56,496 nt of DNA, from positions 1 through 56,496 of IMG/VR virus record IMGVR_UViG_3300027782_000104; one strand, written 5' to 3'. The position numbers and the translations under genes were made by a program. This document shows, one piece after another, positions 41,480 to 48,821 of the stretch. This DNA is from a virus. The notes under the pieces were generated by a model. It made no database searches. It was not told where the DNA came from and saw only the letters and a list, made by a program, of their open reading frames with translations. Every line of letters starts with the position of its first letter. Positions within the stretch are counted from its first letter, which is position 1.

Positions 41480-42159
41480 TGATAGAATTTCCAATATGTT
41501 TGTTGATACATACCGAACGGGTGTTTGTTGTTGATATTCTTATAGATGAGCGCGAAATCGCCCGCGATAGACTGACGAATCCCTTTCTGGTCACCCATAT
41601 GAGTTGTTGAGTGAATGAGTTTAGAAGGGAAAATATAAAGCTCGCCTTCTTTAGGAATGAAGTGATAATTTTTATCGTTGTACCGATTAGAACCTTTGCA
41701 GTTCGGCGGTTCGCCTAATGTCTGGTCGAACCCATAATGAAAAGGCTCATTTATGTTTGGTCGGTAATCGTGAAAATTTATAGACTGACAATTCTCTGGA
41801 GTGTTTACATAATAGATAAACGACAAATGATGATCAGCATGACTATGAGCCGGAACAATAATCTGATTATCGCAAAACGAAAACCATGACTTCGCTAAAG
41901 CCAAATAAAAATTATCTATTTCCATATTGAGTTCCATGATATAGAGTTTAGCACAAACAGCCACATAATCATAGAACTCTTCGAACGCCGGTTCGTGCTG
42001 AACTTGATTATATCCATAATGTTCGCCTGTCAAAAATCGACCATCCTTATCATAGTGGCCATACTTTTGATATTTACGTTCGAAGAGTTCTTTGAACTCA
42101 GTGTGCTTTTCATATTCGAACGTACATACGAGCGTAGGATATAATTCATGTTTGTTCAT
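41476..42159 (-). CDS. 2OG-Fe(II) oxygenase (TIGR02466-like)
   Basis: 227 residues from the ATG at 42159. IIVPAHSHADHHLSFIYYVN gives the iron-binding His pair region with Asp, ENCQSINFHD and GELYIFPSKLIHSTTHM give the distal His, and RQSIAGDFAL the 2OG-binding Arg. This arrangement is that of the TIGR02466 group of putative 2OG oxygenases found in phages and marine bacteria. Substrate unknown. It starts 3 bp after the metallophosphoesterase. Confidence 0.8.
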   Translation of the reverse strand: MNKHELYPTLVCTFEYEKHTEFKELFERKYQKYGHYDKDGRFLTGEHYGYNQVQHEPAFEEFYDYVAVCAKLYIMELNMEIDNFYLALAKSWFSFCDNQIIVPAHSHADHHLSFIYYVNTPENCQSINFHDYRPNINEPFHYGFDQTLGEPPNCKGSNRYNDKNYHFIPKEGELYIFPSKLIHSTTHMGDQKGIRQSIAGDFALIYKNINNKHPFGMYQQTYWKFYQ

Positions 42160-42161
42160 TA

Positions 42162-42842
42162 TCAAATCTCCACGATCTTCGGAGCATAACGCCAGTAATC
42201 GTCACGCTCATTCTTGTAGCCACGAGGATGGCAGATCACGCGAGTATCGCCAATCATGTAGTCGAAGTCATCATGCGTGTGCCCGTGAATCCAAAGCTTA
42301 GGTGGCTTTTTCATATTGAGAATCTGTTTCTCAAGATTATTGGCAAAGCACACATTATGCGGATCGTTCATGTAGCGTTCGTGCACCGAACGCATCGTAG
42401 GCGCATGGTGCGACACGATGATATCAGCGTCCATACCGAACAGGAAATGTTTGTGCATTTCGTGGGCTTCAATCATAGCTTTTTGCGTGAGGTCTGAGAT
42501 ATAGTAGCAATCAATCAGGCCTTTCTTGTAGGTGTACCACGCCAGATTGTCCTGCAAGTTTGTCCATAGAGTAGCACCAGCAATGCGAACACCGTTGACC
42601 TCGCGCAAGATCGTGTGATACTTGGCATCCGAGAATGTGTTGCCATAGTAATCGTGATTACCATGGATAGCCAACATATGGTCGTAATGTTTCGAGCAGA
42701 ACGCTGCACGAGAAGCCGCGTCCTCGCAGATATCGCCGGCGCAGATATAAAACACGTCTGCCTCAGGCTCGAAATCCCAAGGCGTTTCTTCCGTCTTCAC
42801 AGTCTTGTACATGTGAAGGTCTGACATAATGCCAATTTTCAT
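42162..42842 (-). CDS. calcineurin-like metallophosphoesterase
   Basis: 226 residues from the ATG at 42842, six bases after GAGGAG; the ATG at 42848 has no spacing. Motifs in order: SDLHMYK, ICAGDICED, AIHGNHDYYGN, IIVSHHAPTMRS, LWIHGHTHDDFDY. All dimetal ligands of the family (D, H, D, N, H, H, H) are present. Possible substrates are nucleotides, phosphoproteins or nucleic acid. It has its own strong promoter. Confidence 0.9.
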   Translation of the reverse strand: MKIGIMSDLHMYKTVKTEETPWDFEPEADVFYICAGDICEDAASRAAFCSKHYDHMLAIHGNHDYYGNTFSDAKYHTILREVNGVRIAGATLWTNLQDNLAWYTYKKGLIDCYYISDLTQKAMIEAHEMHKHFLFGMDADIIVSHHAPTMRSVHERYMNDPHNVCFANNLEKQILNMKKPPKLWIHGHTHDDFDYMIGDTRVICHPRGYKNERDDYWRYAPKIVEI

Positions 42843-42867
42843 AGTCATCTCCTCAATTCATATGACT

Positions 42868-42896
42868 ATTATAGTCCGTTTCATGTCGTTCGTCAA
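42868..42896 (-). promoter_or_regulatory. sigma70-type promoter before the metallophosphoesterase
   Basis: TTGACG (42896-42891), 17 bp, TATAAT (42873-42868), about 26 bp before the start codon. Confidence 0.8.
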
Positions 42897-42899
42897 GAC

Positions 42900-43061
42900 T
42901 TACCAGTGACGTATCACGCCAGCAATGATGAACATATTCGTGATGATGTACGACAAAATGATAAGAGTACGGATAAGGGCGACCCTATCCGACTCTGTAT
43001 CAGTGATGCCATCTTTTCTGCCGAGAGCCTTAGCCCAAAGACGCCATAGTCGTTTACGCAA
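42900..43061 (-). CDS. small single-pass membrane protein
   Basis: 53 residues if it starts at TTG 43061; an ATG at 43088 would add nine. LRKRLWRLWAKALGRKDGIT is followed by TESDRVALIRTLIILSYIIT and NMFIIAGVIRHW, a C-terminal transmembrane helix. Similar short proteins ending in IAGVIRHW are common in marine T4-like phages and begin near the LRKRLW segment, which favours the shorter form. Function unknown. Confidence 0.65.
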   Translation of the reverse strand: MRKRLWRLWAKALGRKDGITDTESDRVALIRTLIILSYIITNMFIIAGVIRHW

Positions 43062-43161
43062 AATACTCGTTCCAGTATTCCACCACATCAGCCCAAATCC
43101 TAGGATTATAGCCCGACTCAATCATGTCCAGTTCTACGTGGATTTCAAGTTCACTTTGCAC
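43054..43161 (-). CDS. possible 35-residue protein, GTG start
   Basis: GTG at 43161 lies in the end of the upstream gene and TAA at 43054. VQSELEIHVELDMIESGYNP then RIWADVVEYWNEYFA looks protein-like and fills the gap between neighbours, with an 8-bp overlap to the next start. Weak, because it is short and the start is not ATG. Confidence 0.35.
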   Translation of the reverse strand: MQSELEIHVELDMIESGYNPRIWADVVEYWNEYFA

Positions 43162-43405
43162 CAAAGTATGCCTCCTGCTGGAATGGGTCCATGTAATACT
43201 TAATGATACGCTTTAAGGCTGCACGAATGCGCCTAAAGTCTTTCATGTCTTGAAGCTCATAGCGCTCAAGCTTTTCGCCATTCTTGTGACGAAGCTTAAG
43301 AGCAGCATATGATTCACAGTTGCTTTCGTATGACTGCTTAAGATTCTCAAGAGTAATCTTGTCTGAAAGCTCGTAGTCGATTTGGATAGTAAGTGACTGA
43401 CTCAT
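43151..43405 (-). CDS. small conserved hypothetical protein
   Basis: 84 residues from the ATG at 43405, coupled by ATGA to the upstream gene. SLTIQIDYELSDKITLENLK, RHKNGEKLERYELQDMKDFR. Charged and helical; function unknown. Confidence 0.7.
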   Translation of the reverse strand: MSQSLTIQIDYELSDKITLENLKQSYESNCESYAALKLRHKNGEKLERYELQDMKDFRRIRAALKRIIKYYMDPFQQEAYFGAK

Positions 43406-43881
43406 TTTTCCCATGGCTCCTTAGTCATATGTTCATAGCAAGTGTGACGGTATTTTCCGTCTTCGGTAGGAAATCCGCAGCTGGTAACTTCATAGCACCC
43501 AGGCTCGTCGCAACAGTTGAGGACTTCTTTAAGTTCATGGAAATGATATTCTTTCATATCATCACCATGTTTGAATGCTCCTTCGAGCATACGCCTAGCA
43601 TTAGGCAAAGCTTCGGCATCAAACTCATTACTGATGAATAGTCCATCGCTACACAATGGCGCATACGCATCAGGACCAAAGCCAAGTCGTTCGTAAATCA
43701 GATAGCGATACGAACCACCTTCTTTGCCGTGGTCTGCAATGTGCTTCATAACCCAACGAGTCACTGCGAGCTTCATATCATAGTCGCATGATTCCGCGAG
43801 TTTGTCAAGATCTTTTTCACGCTCAGCCATTGCTTCACCTATCTTTGCGAAAGCTTCCCACATGTCATCTTTATCGGTCAT
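43402..43881 (-). CDS. hypothetical protein with C-terminal Cys/His cluster
   Basis: 159 residues. The middle (MKHIADHGKEGGSYRYLIYE, RLGFGPDAYAPLCSDGLFIS) recurs in phage early proteins. The C-terminus has CCDEPGC, then SCGF and HTCYEH, a probable zinc site. Function unknown. Confidence 0.7.
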   Translation of the reverse strand: MTDKDDMWEAFAKIGEAMAEREKDLDKLAESCDYDMKLAVTRWVMKHIADHGKEGGSYRYLIYERLGFGPDAYAPLCSDGLFISNEFDAEALPNARRMLEGAFKHGDDMKEYHFHELKEVLNCCDEPGCYEVTSCGFPTEDGKYRHTCYEHMTKEPWEK

Positions 43882-44035
43882 TGTTGTTTGCTTTCACTTC
43901 TGCTTCGAGTTCTTTGATACGCAAACGAAGCTGATCGTTTTCGCGTTCGAGCCTTAGCACTTCCTCAATGAGCTTTTCCACTTCCTTTTCGACAGTGGCT
44001 AGCATATTATCGTACGAGTTCTTAAGTCTGCTCAT
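43871..44035 (-). CDS. small coiled-coil (leucine-zipper-like) protein
   Basis: 54 residues: MSRLKNSYDNMLATVEKEVE, KLIEEVLRLERENDQLRLRI, then KELEAEVKANNNDR. Leucines recur every seven residues over about five heptads. The ATG at 44035 is in an ATGA overlap with the upstream stop, and the end overlaps the next start by 11 bp. A dimeric adaptor or DNA-binding helper is possible. Confidence 0.65.
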   Translation of the reverse strand: MSRLKNSYDNMLATVEKEVEKLIEEVLRLERENDQLRLRIKELEAEVKANNNDR

Positions 44036-44247
44036 GGGAACATATCCACTATTCGGTTGGTTTGCTCATCGACTATACGGACGCGAGCGACAAGACCAGT
44101 CACTGGTTGTGAGAATCGCGATTTGGCAGCATATGCACGAGGCACATATACCTGAGCATCATTTTGCACAGAACCTTCACATGTTGCCCAATTATTAATC
44201 ACTGAACCGATGACGTTCACTATCATATATTCAATGCGGACTGTCAT
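44032..44247 (-). CDS. small hypothetical protein
   Basis: 71 residues, beta-rich: EYMIVNVIGSVINNWATCEG, YVPRAYAAKSRFSQPVTGL, VRIVDEQTNRIVD. No function recognised; part of the early operon. Confidence 0.6.
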   Translation of the reverse strand: MTVRIEYMIVNVIGSVINNWATCEGSVQNDAQVYVPRAYAAKSRFSQPVTGLVARVRIVDEQTNRIVDMFP

Positions 44248-44248
44248 A

Positions 44249-44590
44249 TCAAAACTCTTTCCATATGTAGGTCGAATTCTTGGTTTTGAACTTCACAGTC
44301 CAGTAGCCATCATCATTAACCGACTCCTCAGTGATCTCGGTAATCGGTGTGGTCTGCCAATAATCTTGCGCGGAGTATGTGCGCCCATACGGTGAGCCGA
44401 CGCGAACACCATATCCAATCATAGGATAGTCAGCATTCTTTACAGCCGTGCCGCTCTCAGCGTCAAGGATTTCACACATAGGCCCGGAGTCACCAGCACC
44501 ATCTTTGTCACGTACCAACGAATATCTAGGCATAGGTCTATCTTCTCCACGACTTGCAGCCATCAGCTTCTTCGATTGATATCCAGGCAT
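44249..44590 (-). CDS. small hypothetical protein
   Basis: 113 residues from the ATG at 44590, in a TGATG overlap with the SWIM-motif gene. RYSLVRDKDGAGDSGPMCEI, YPMIGYGVRVGSPYGRTYSA, TVKFKTKNSTYIWKEF. Beta-rich, unknown function. Confidence 0.65.
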   Translation of the reverse strand: MPGYQSKKLMAASRGEDRPMPRYSLVRDKDGAGDSGPMCEILDAESGTAVKNADYPMIGYGVRVGSPYGRTYSAQDYWQTTPITEITEESVNDDGYWTVKFKTKNSTYIWKEF

Positions 44591-44967
44591 CACTTGCACT
44601 CCCGAACATGCTTGCAGTCTTTACGGAAACCAAAGCCAACACAGGTGCAGCTCCAGTGCGAACCATCACAGGTAACAGTGTATGACGAGCCAGGCTTCGA
44701 GCCTTTGACGATGAAAGTCTTGGATGTGGGCGTGACGGTAGCACCTTCAAACTCAGCACGATAGAATGTGGTCCTAGCCTTCTCTATCACGCGCACGGGA
44801 AACTTGGCATCACCCGTAGACAGGCAGAAAACATCAGGACCAAAGCCTTTGAGATTGGGCACGATGGTGCCAGTGTACTCGTTCCATTCGCGAATAACGC
44901 CATTAGCATACGCTTTGACATTACGAGCATCGCGAACCATAACAGTTACCACGTCACCGATATTCAT
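44590..44967 (-). CDS. hypothetical protein with SWIM-type zinc finger
   Basis: 125 residues from the ATG at 44967 (GGGGA upstream). Residues 1-85 form a small beta domain. The C-terminus, YTVTCDGSHWSCTCVGFGF then RKDCKHV, matches the SWIM pattern CxC...CxH, a DNA- or protein-binding zinc finger. A regulatory role is possible. Confidence 0.72.
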   Translation of the reverse strand: MNIGDVVTVMVRDARNVKAYANGVIREWNEYTGTIVPNLKGFGPDVFCLSTGDAKFPVRVIEKARTTFYRAEFEGATVTPTSKTFIVKGSKPGSSYTVTCDGSHWSCTCVGFGFRKDCKHVRECK

Positions 44968-44990
44968 GCCCAATCCCCTATCTATGAGTA

Positions 44991-45019
44991 ATTATAGCTC
45001 ACTCAGCTTTAGGTGTCAA
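44991..45019 (-). promoter_or_regulatory. sigma70-type promoter before the SWIM gene
   Basis: TTGACA (45019-45014), 17 bp, TATAAT (44996-44991). Both hexamers are perfect. It overlaps the end of the preceding gene. Confidence 0.85.
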
Positions 45020-45445
45020 GACTGAATTTTCGGCTACTGCTTCGGCCCAGGTATAGTTGCGAACAGGAACCTCTTCCTTGAGAGCATTAGCAACAGCCTT
45101 TTCCGCCAACTCCTGATAAGCTTCAGAGTAGATAGTATCGTGCTCATACAAGAACATGAGGCAACACATAGCATGGGCTAGATGACTACGCCCAGTTTCA
45201 CGATCGTTGGCTTCACCCATCTTCCAGGACCAGAGATGGCGCTGAAGAGCGTCGAAGTACCTACGCTTCGCGTCAGGAACGTGAATCCAGTTGTCACGCT
45301 CGTACTTCTGAGCGCCAAGAGTAAGCACGTCTACTGTAGCCATAAGAGCATAAGCGGGAAGCAAACCATACTCCAGCTTATCACCATCGAATTTGCGTCC
45401 ACCAGAATTTGCGTTCTGTGAAGCCTTTACTGCGTCATCATTCAT
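44999..45445 (-). CDS. dATP/dGTP diphosphohydrolase N-terminal-domain protein
   Basis: 148 residues. GGRKFDGDKLEYGLLPAYAL, DVLTLGAQKYERDNWIHVPD, YFDALQRHLWSWKMGEANDR and SHLAHAMCCLMFLYEHD fit the phage all-alpha dNTP-hydrolase-like domain (dGTP_diPhyd_N). Glu/Asp/His residues able to bind metal are conserved. Such proteins trim (d)NTP pools and in some phages support modified bases. Activity not shown here. Confidence 0.78.
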   Translation of the reverse strand: MNDDAVKASQNANSGGRKFDGDKLEYGLLPAYALMATVDVLTLGAQKYERDNWIHVPDAKRRYFDALQRHLWSWKMGEANDRETGRSHLAHAMCCLMFLYEHDTIYSEAYQELAEKAVANALKEEVPVRNYTWAEAVAENSVLTPKAE

Positions 45446-45690
45446 TTCACTTTCTCCTCATTTGAAATCACAACAAACTCATCGGCTATGCGATAGAAAT
45501 GCTCAGCCATTTTACGCGAACCATACGACTCTTTCCACGCATACACAGTAGTATCAAATGCTGTCTGTAGAACGAGTCGTGTTGCTTTGCGATCATCCAT
45601 TCCGGATTCTTTTAAGCGATCAGCTTCCTCGAATATGAAATCGAGAAATCTCATTCGAACCAGTGCTTCGTCAAAATCTTTTTCGCTCAT
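45442..45690 (-). CDS. small helical hypothetical protein
   Basis: 82 residues, all-helical: LVRMRFLDFIFEEADRLKES, TRLVLQTAFDTTVYAWKES. ATGA coupling on both sides. Function unknown. Confidence 0.65.
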   Translation of the reverse strand: MSEKDFDEALVRMRFLDFIFEEADRLKESGMDDRKATRLVLQTAFDTTVYAWKESYGSRKMAEHFYRIADEFVVISNEEKVK

Positions 45691-45935
45691 GCGGGCATAT
45701 CCATGTCTAGGAATTTGCGCTCTAGGAACTTGCGGAAGTTCTCAGGCGTGTCTGTTATATATGACTGACGAATTTGCCACAACACGCGATCGCTATTCGT
45801 TTCGCGAACTTTCTCTTCGTCTTTATCAAGCACCACGTATCCGCGATACTCCAGTTCGTCGATAAGATCTTCGCTATCGAAGTCGTCGATATCAACGTCT
45901 ACGTCTACGTCAACAGATACGGTCTTACGCCTCAT
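45687..45935 (-). CDS. small acidic hypothetical protein
   Basis: 82 residues. A V-D repeat (SVDVDVDVDIDDFDSEDLID) then RVLWQIRQSYITDTPENFRK. The strongly acidic N-terminus could mimic DNA or bind a basic partner; inference only. Confidence 0.65.
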   Translation of the reverse strand: MRRKTVSVDVDVDVDIDDFDSEDLIDELEYRGYVVLDKDEEKVRETNSDRVLWQIRQSYITDTPENFRKFLERKFLDMDMPA

Positions 45936-46104
45936 ATTCCAGCTCCACTTCCTCGACCCAGTTATCAGCGCGAACCCATCGCTCGTTCGTGTTTATATAG
46001 CGAATGCGTGCCTTAGCTTCCTCGTATGAGTCGAAGACTTCGGTCACATATTCGGTAGGTTCACCAATTTCGCGATGCGTCACATTGATACGATATGCGG
46101 TCAT
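45925..46104 (-). CDS. small hypothetical protein
   Basis: 59 residues from the ATG at 46104. YRINVTHREIGEPTEYVTEV, FDSYEEAKARIRYINTNERW. A beta-beta-alpha layout common in small early phage proteins. Overlaps the next gene by 11 bp. Confidence 0.65.
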   Translation of the reverse strand: MTAYRINVTHREIGEPTEYVTEVFDSYEEAKARIRYINTNERWVRADNWVEEVELEYEA

Positions 46105-46111
46105 GATAGCC

Positions 46112-46378
46112 TCACTTAGGGAAGAGATATGAATAAGCCAGCGAACCACTCACGCTCGCGCGAACCTTGCGCTCACCGTTCGGTTCATCATACGCAGTCA
46201 GGCAGAACCCGCCGGTAGAAAACGAGTTGGTCTTGTGCATATAGGTGTATGCCATAGAAACCATGAAAGACCTGAAATCTTCCCATGACTTATAATCCAG
46301 GTTCTCCGAACCCATCGAAGGATTCATCACGAACACAGCTTGAGCGGTCTTGTCGAAATCGTACTCGTCGATATTCAT
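46112..46378 (-). CDS. small hypothetical protein
   Basis: 88 residues: NPSMGSENLDYKSWEDFRSF, TNSFSTGGFCLTAYDE, VRASVSGSLAYSYLF. ATGA coupling with the upstream gene. Function unknown. Confidence 0.65.
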   Translation of the reverse strand: MNIDEYDFDKTAQAVFVMNPSMGSENLDYKSWEDFRSFMVSMAYTYMHKTNSFSTGGFCLTAYDEPNGERKVRASVSGSLAYSYLFPK

Positions 46379-46626
46379 TGAGCAGCTTCCTCTTGTTCCA
46401 TACGGTTATAGGTTTCGGCGAAATAGTCGCGAGCGACCTTACGAGCGTAGACCTGATTTCCGCCACGAGCGTTGAAATCCATGAAAGTCTCGACAAGCGC
46501 CCAAGCGCCGGGACGAACTTCGCTGAACACTTCGAACGTGGCAGAACCGTTCCAGCGGATAGCCATATCCAACCACTCGTCGTGAGCTACGATAAAGCCG
46601 TCATTGAGCATACGATGAAATTCCAT
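46375..46626 (-). CDS. small hypothetical protein
   Basis: 83 residues from the ATG at 46626, seven bases after GAGGAGG; a longer frame upstream would overlap the next gene. NGSATFEVFSEVRPGAWALV, NARGGNQVYARKVARDYFAE. Function unknown. Confidence 0.65.
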   Translation of the reverse strand: MEFHRMLNDGFIVAHDEWLDMAIRWNGSATFEVFSEVRPGAWALVETFMDFNARGGNQVYARKVARDYFAETYNRMEQEEAAQ

Positions 46627-46636
46627 ACTAACCTCC

Positions 46637-46888
46637 TCAGAGCAGATCGTAGATTTCGCCATCGGCGTGGCGGAACAGAACTTCTTCCATTTCGTCGCTG
46701 TCGATGAACGACACGGTAAACTCACCCATGATACAGATACCGAAGTCACCGAACTCGCCGATAAGGTCGCCCTCGTCAGCACCGGCAAAGCCCTGGAGCT
46801 CGCCTTCGGAAATCTGACGGAAATCGACGGTATCGAGCAAGAGCTGGGCGTCGACTACGGTACGCGGTGCGGAGATTGAGATTTGCAT
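46637..46888 (-). CDS. small acidic hypothetical protein
   Basis: 83 residues from the ATG at 46888 (AAAGGAAAG before it). SEGELQGFAGADEGDLIGEF, GEFTVSFIDSDEMEEVLFRH. Strongly acidic. It has its own promoter module. Confidence 0.65.
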   Translation of the reverse strand: MQISISAPRTVVDAQLLLDTVDFRQISEGELQGFAGADEGDLIGEFGDFGICIMGEFTVSFIDSDEMEEVLFRHADGEIYDLL

Positions 46889-46915
46889 TGGCTTTCCTTT
46901 CCTCATTTATACCTT

Positions 46916-46944
46916 ATTGTAACTCAGCTCGACCGGATTGTCAA
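46916..46944 (-). promoter_or_regulatory. sigma70-type promoter module
   Basis: TTGACA (46944-46939), 17 bp, TACAAT (46921-46916), then AAGG-TATAAAT in the transcription start region. Nearly the same layout recurs at 47190. Confidence 0.85.
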
Positions 46945-46948
46945 GCCC

Positions 46949-47152
46949 CTATGCGTAGGCAGCGAAACGAACACCGCCTACGGTCAACTCAATCAGATAC
47001 CGATCGTACTCGACGATAGGGTCGGACTCGAGATAATCGCGAACGAAAATCTCAGCCTCAAGATAGGTGGGAAAAGAGGCGATAGCCTCGGGCAGCTCGT
47101 CGGAGCCGTAGAACGAACCGTAAACGGTGAAGGCGCGAGGATAGGCGGACAT
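46949..47152 (-). CDS. small hypothetical protein
   Basis: 67 residues: RAFTVYGSFYGSDELPEAIA, SFPTYLEAEIFVRDYLES. Beta-alpha layout. Transcribed singly from the promoter at 47190 and followed by the next promoter module. Confidence 0.65.
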   Translation of the reverse strand: MSAYPRAFTVYGSFYGSDELPEAIASFPTYLEAEIFVRDYLESDPIVEYDRYLIELTVGGVRFAAYA

Positions 47153-47189
47153 TGCGAAGCTCCTGCTCGGTTAACTCAATTTATACCCT

Positions 47190-47218
47190 ATTGTACCGCG
47201 TATATTCGTAGTTGTCAA
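47190..47218 (-). promoter_or_regulatory. sigma70-type promoter module
   Basis: TTGACA (47218-47213), 17 bp, TACAAT (47195-47190), then AGGG-TATAAAT, as at 46916. Confidence 0.85.
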
Positions 47219-47229
47219 GGCCCCTAAAT

Positions 47230-47262
47230 GAAAAAAAGCGCCCTTTTTAGGCGCTTTTTTTG
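47230..47262. terminator. bidirectional intrinsic terminator
   Basis: A7-GCGCC (47231-47242), a seven-base loop, then GGCGC-T7 (47250-47261): a stem that is extended by the A/T runs and has a U tract in both directions. It lies after the gene at 47274 and before the next promoter. Confidence 0.9.
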
Positions 47263-47273
47263 TAATTTTCTTG

Positions 47274-47549
47274 TTACAGACGTAACAGTTTTTTAGCGTT
47301 TCGTAACTCGTTGGTGGCGGTTCGTAAATCGAAATCGGCATGATTTTGGTGGAATTTTACTTTACCCTCGATTTTATTTATTACGGCCATTACTTGAAAT
47401 TTGGTAGTAAAATCAGAGGCTTGAAGTAAACGCTTGGCTTCGATTAAATCTAAACTATACTCGACCCATTTTATAGTAGGGTTGAACTTAGCCGCGCCAC
47501 CTTTATACTTTTTGGCGGGGGTATTATACTTGAGAAATAGCTTTGACAT
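47274..47549 (-). CDS. small basic hypothetical protein
   Basis: 91 residues, Lys-rich: LKYNTPAKKYKGGAAKFNPT, then YSLDLIEAKRLLQASDFTTK and LRTATNELRNAKKLLRL. Its pI is clearly basic, unlike its acidic neighbours, so nucleic-acid binding is possible. Own promoter upstream and terminator downstream. Confidence 0.65.
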   Translation of the reverse strand: MSKLFLKYNTPAKKYKGGAAKFNPTIKWVEYSLDLIEAKRLLQASDFTTKFQVMAVINKIEGKVKFHQNHADFDLRTATNELRNAKKLLRL

Positions 47550-47575
47550 TTTAGCGTTCTCCTAGCTTACCCCTT

Positions 47576-47604
47576 ATTCTAGCTCGGCTAGGGCTAATTG
47601 TCAA
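47576..47604 (-). promoter_or_regulatory. sigma70-type promoter
   Basis: TTGACA (47604-47599), 17 bp, TAGAAT (47581-47576), then AAGGGGTAAG. Drives the small basic gene. Confidence 0.8.
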
Positions 47605-47975
47605 GCCCCTTTTTCTTGCTTGACCGTAGCCTTATCTTCGTGGGTGAACTCGAATCGTAGCCCAAACGCCTTGATAACATGCTCGTGCGCCATGACGCGC
47701 AGTTCTTCGACGCTAGTCGTCTGCCCTAGGAACTTGTTGTTGTTCTTGAACCAACCATAATACAGACCGTCTTCCTTGACGATGTTGACAGGAATGAACG
47801 CCTTATCAGCGTCGTCGAAATCAAGCATGTCATCCGATGAAATGGAGCCAACGACTTCTGGTCCGTCTGGGTTGATGTTGAAATACTTGCGCATGAGGAA
47901 TCGCGCGAAAAAAATTCCAGCCATCCAGCTAGAAGCTACGAGTACGATATTGGCGATATAGTGAACGGGATCCAT
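47601..47975 (-). CDS. single-pass membrane protein
   Basis: 124 residues. An N-terminal transmembrane helix (YIANIVLVASSWMAGIFFAR) is followed by a soluble acidic domain (SDDMLDFDDADKAFIPVNIV, TSVEELRVMAHEHVIKAFG). It lies directly after the TAGT-like gene. Function unknown. Confidence 0.7.
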   Translation of the reverse strand: MDPVHYIANIVLVASSWMAGIFFARFLMRKYFNINPDGPEVVGSISSDDMLDFDDADKAFIPVNIVKEDGLYYGWFKNNNKFLGQTTSVEELRVMAHEHVIKAFGLRFEFTHEDKATVKQEKGA

Positions 47976-47984
47976 TCGATTTCC

Positions 47985-48821
47985 TTATGCGAAGAACGAG
48001 TCGAGATTGTTAGTGAACTGGGAACTCTCGTATGCCTTTTTCCACTGGATACGGACTTCCTTGCGATTTTCCATTCCCATCTTACCCCATGCACCTTCCT
48101 TTTCTACGACATCCACGAACTGTGGAAAATACTTTCGGAGCTCGTTCGCAGCTTGTTCTTGCAGTTCCTTATTGCGGAACGTGGAGTTGCCACCTGCGCT
48201 GTTATGATTATAATTGAAAAAGTATTTATAGATAATGGCGTTCTTGAATCCCTTCGTCAGCATTGACAACGTGATCCAGTAGTCTTCATAGAGCTTGATG
48301 CTCTTGTTCTGCTGATACATCCCGTCGAAACGAATCCCCTCGCGCTCCATCCAGTCTGTGCGTAGTCCGTACGTCGCGTATGCGCGACCCACTTCCTTGA
48401 TGTCCTCCTCCACGTGATTGTTTCCACCGCGAGCAGAAAAGCCGACTTGCATATACTCTTCGAGCATACTGTCGACCAAAGCATACATCCTCAACCATTC
48501 TTCTTCTTCCATCCCGTTGAACTGCTTCAGCTCTTCGTTACGCCAACCAAACGTAGCAAGGTCGTCAATGAACCAGACCTTTCCCTTGCCTACAGCAGGA
48601 TTGTCAATACAGCGTTGCCTAATATCAGCAATCCCATCAATATCACTGGGATTAGCAATAATACGGATACTATCAGGAATATGAGGTCGAAGGTTGGAAA
48701 CGCGATCTTCTCGCGTGAAAACATAGACGTTCTCGTGGAGCGTCTTGGGAATCTGAAAAACTGCACGTTGGTTATCCTCGCGCATGAAGGTTGTGATGAT
48801 AATCTTAAGGGGTAAACTCAT
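47985..48821 (-). CDS. TAGT-like (TET-associated) glycosyltransferase
   Basis: 278 residues with a GT-A-like layout. IIITTFMREDNQRA opens the fold, GIADIRQRC (residues 63-71) and VWFIDDLATF (82-91, the DD metal site) fit the TET-associated glycosyltransferase family, and the C-terminus has NHNSAGGNSTFRNKELQEQA. These enzymes put sugars on hydroxymethylated pyrimidines in phage DNA. Here the TET/JBP-type oxygenase is encoded three genes upstream. The family call is by remembered motifs. Confidence 0.72.
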   Translation of the reverse strand: MSLPLKIIITTFMREDNQRAVFQIPKTLHENVYVFTREDRVSNLRPHIPDSIRIIANPSDIDGIADIRQRCIDNPAVGKGKVWFIDDLATFGWRNEELKQFNGMEEEEWLRMYALVDSMLEEYMQVGFSARGGNNHVEEDIKEVGRAYATYGLRTDWMEREGIRFDGMYQQNKSIKLYEDYWITLSMLTKGFKNAIIYKYFFNYNHNSAGGNSTFRNKELQEQAANELRKYFPQFVDVVEKEGAWGKMGMENRKEVRIQWKKAYESSQFTNNLDSFFA

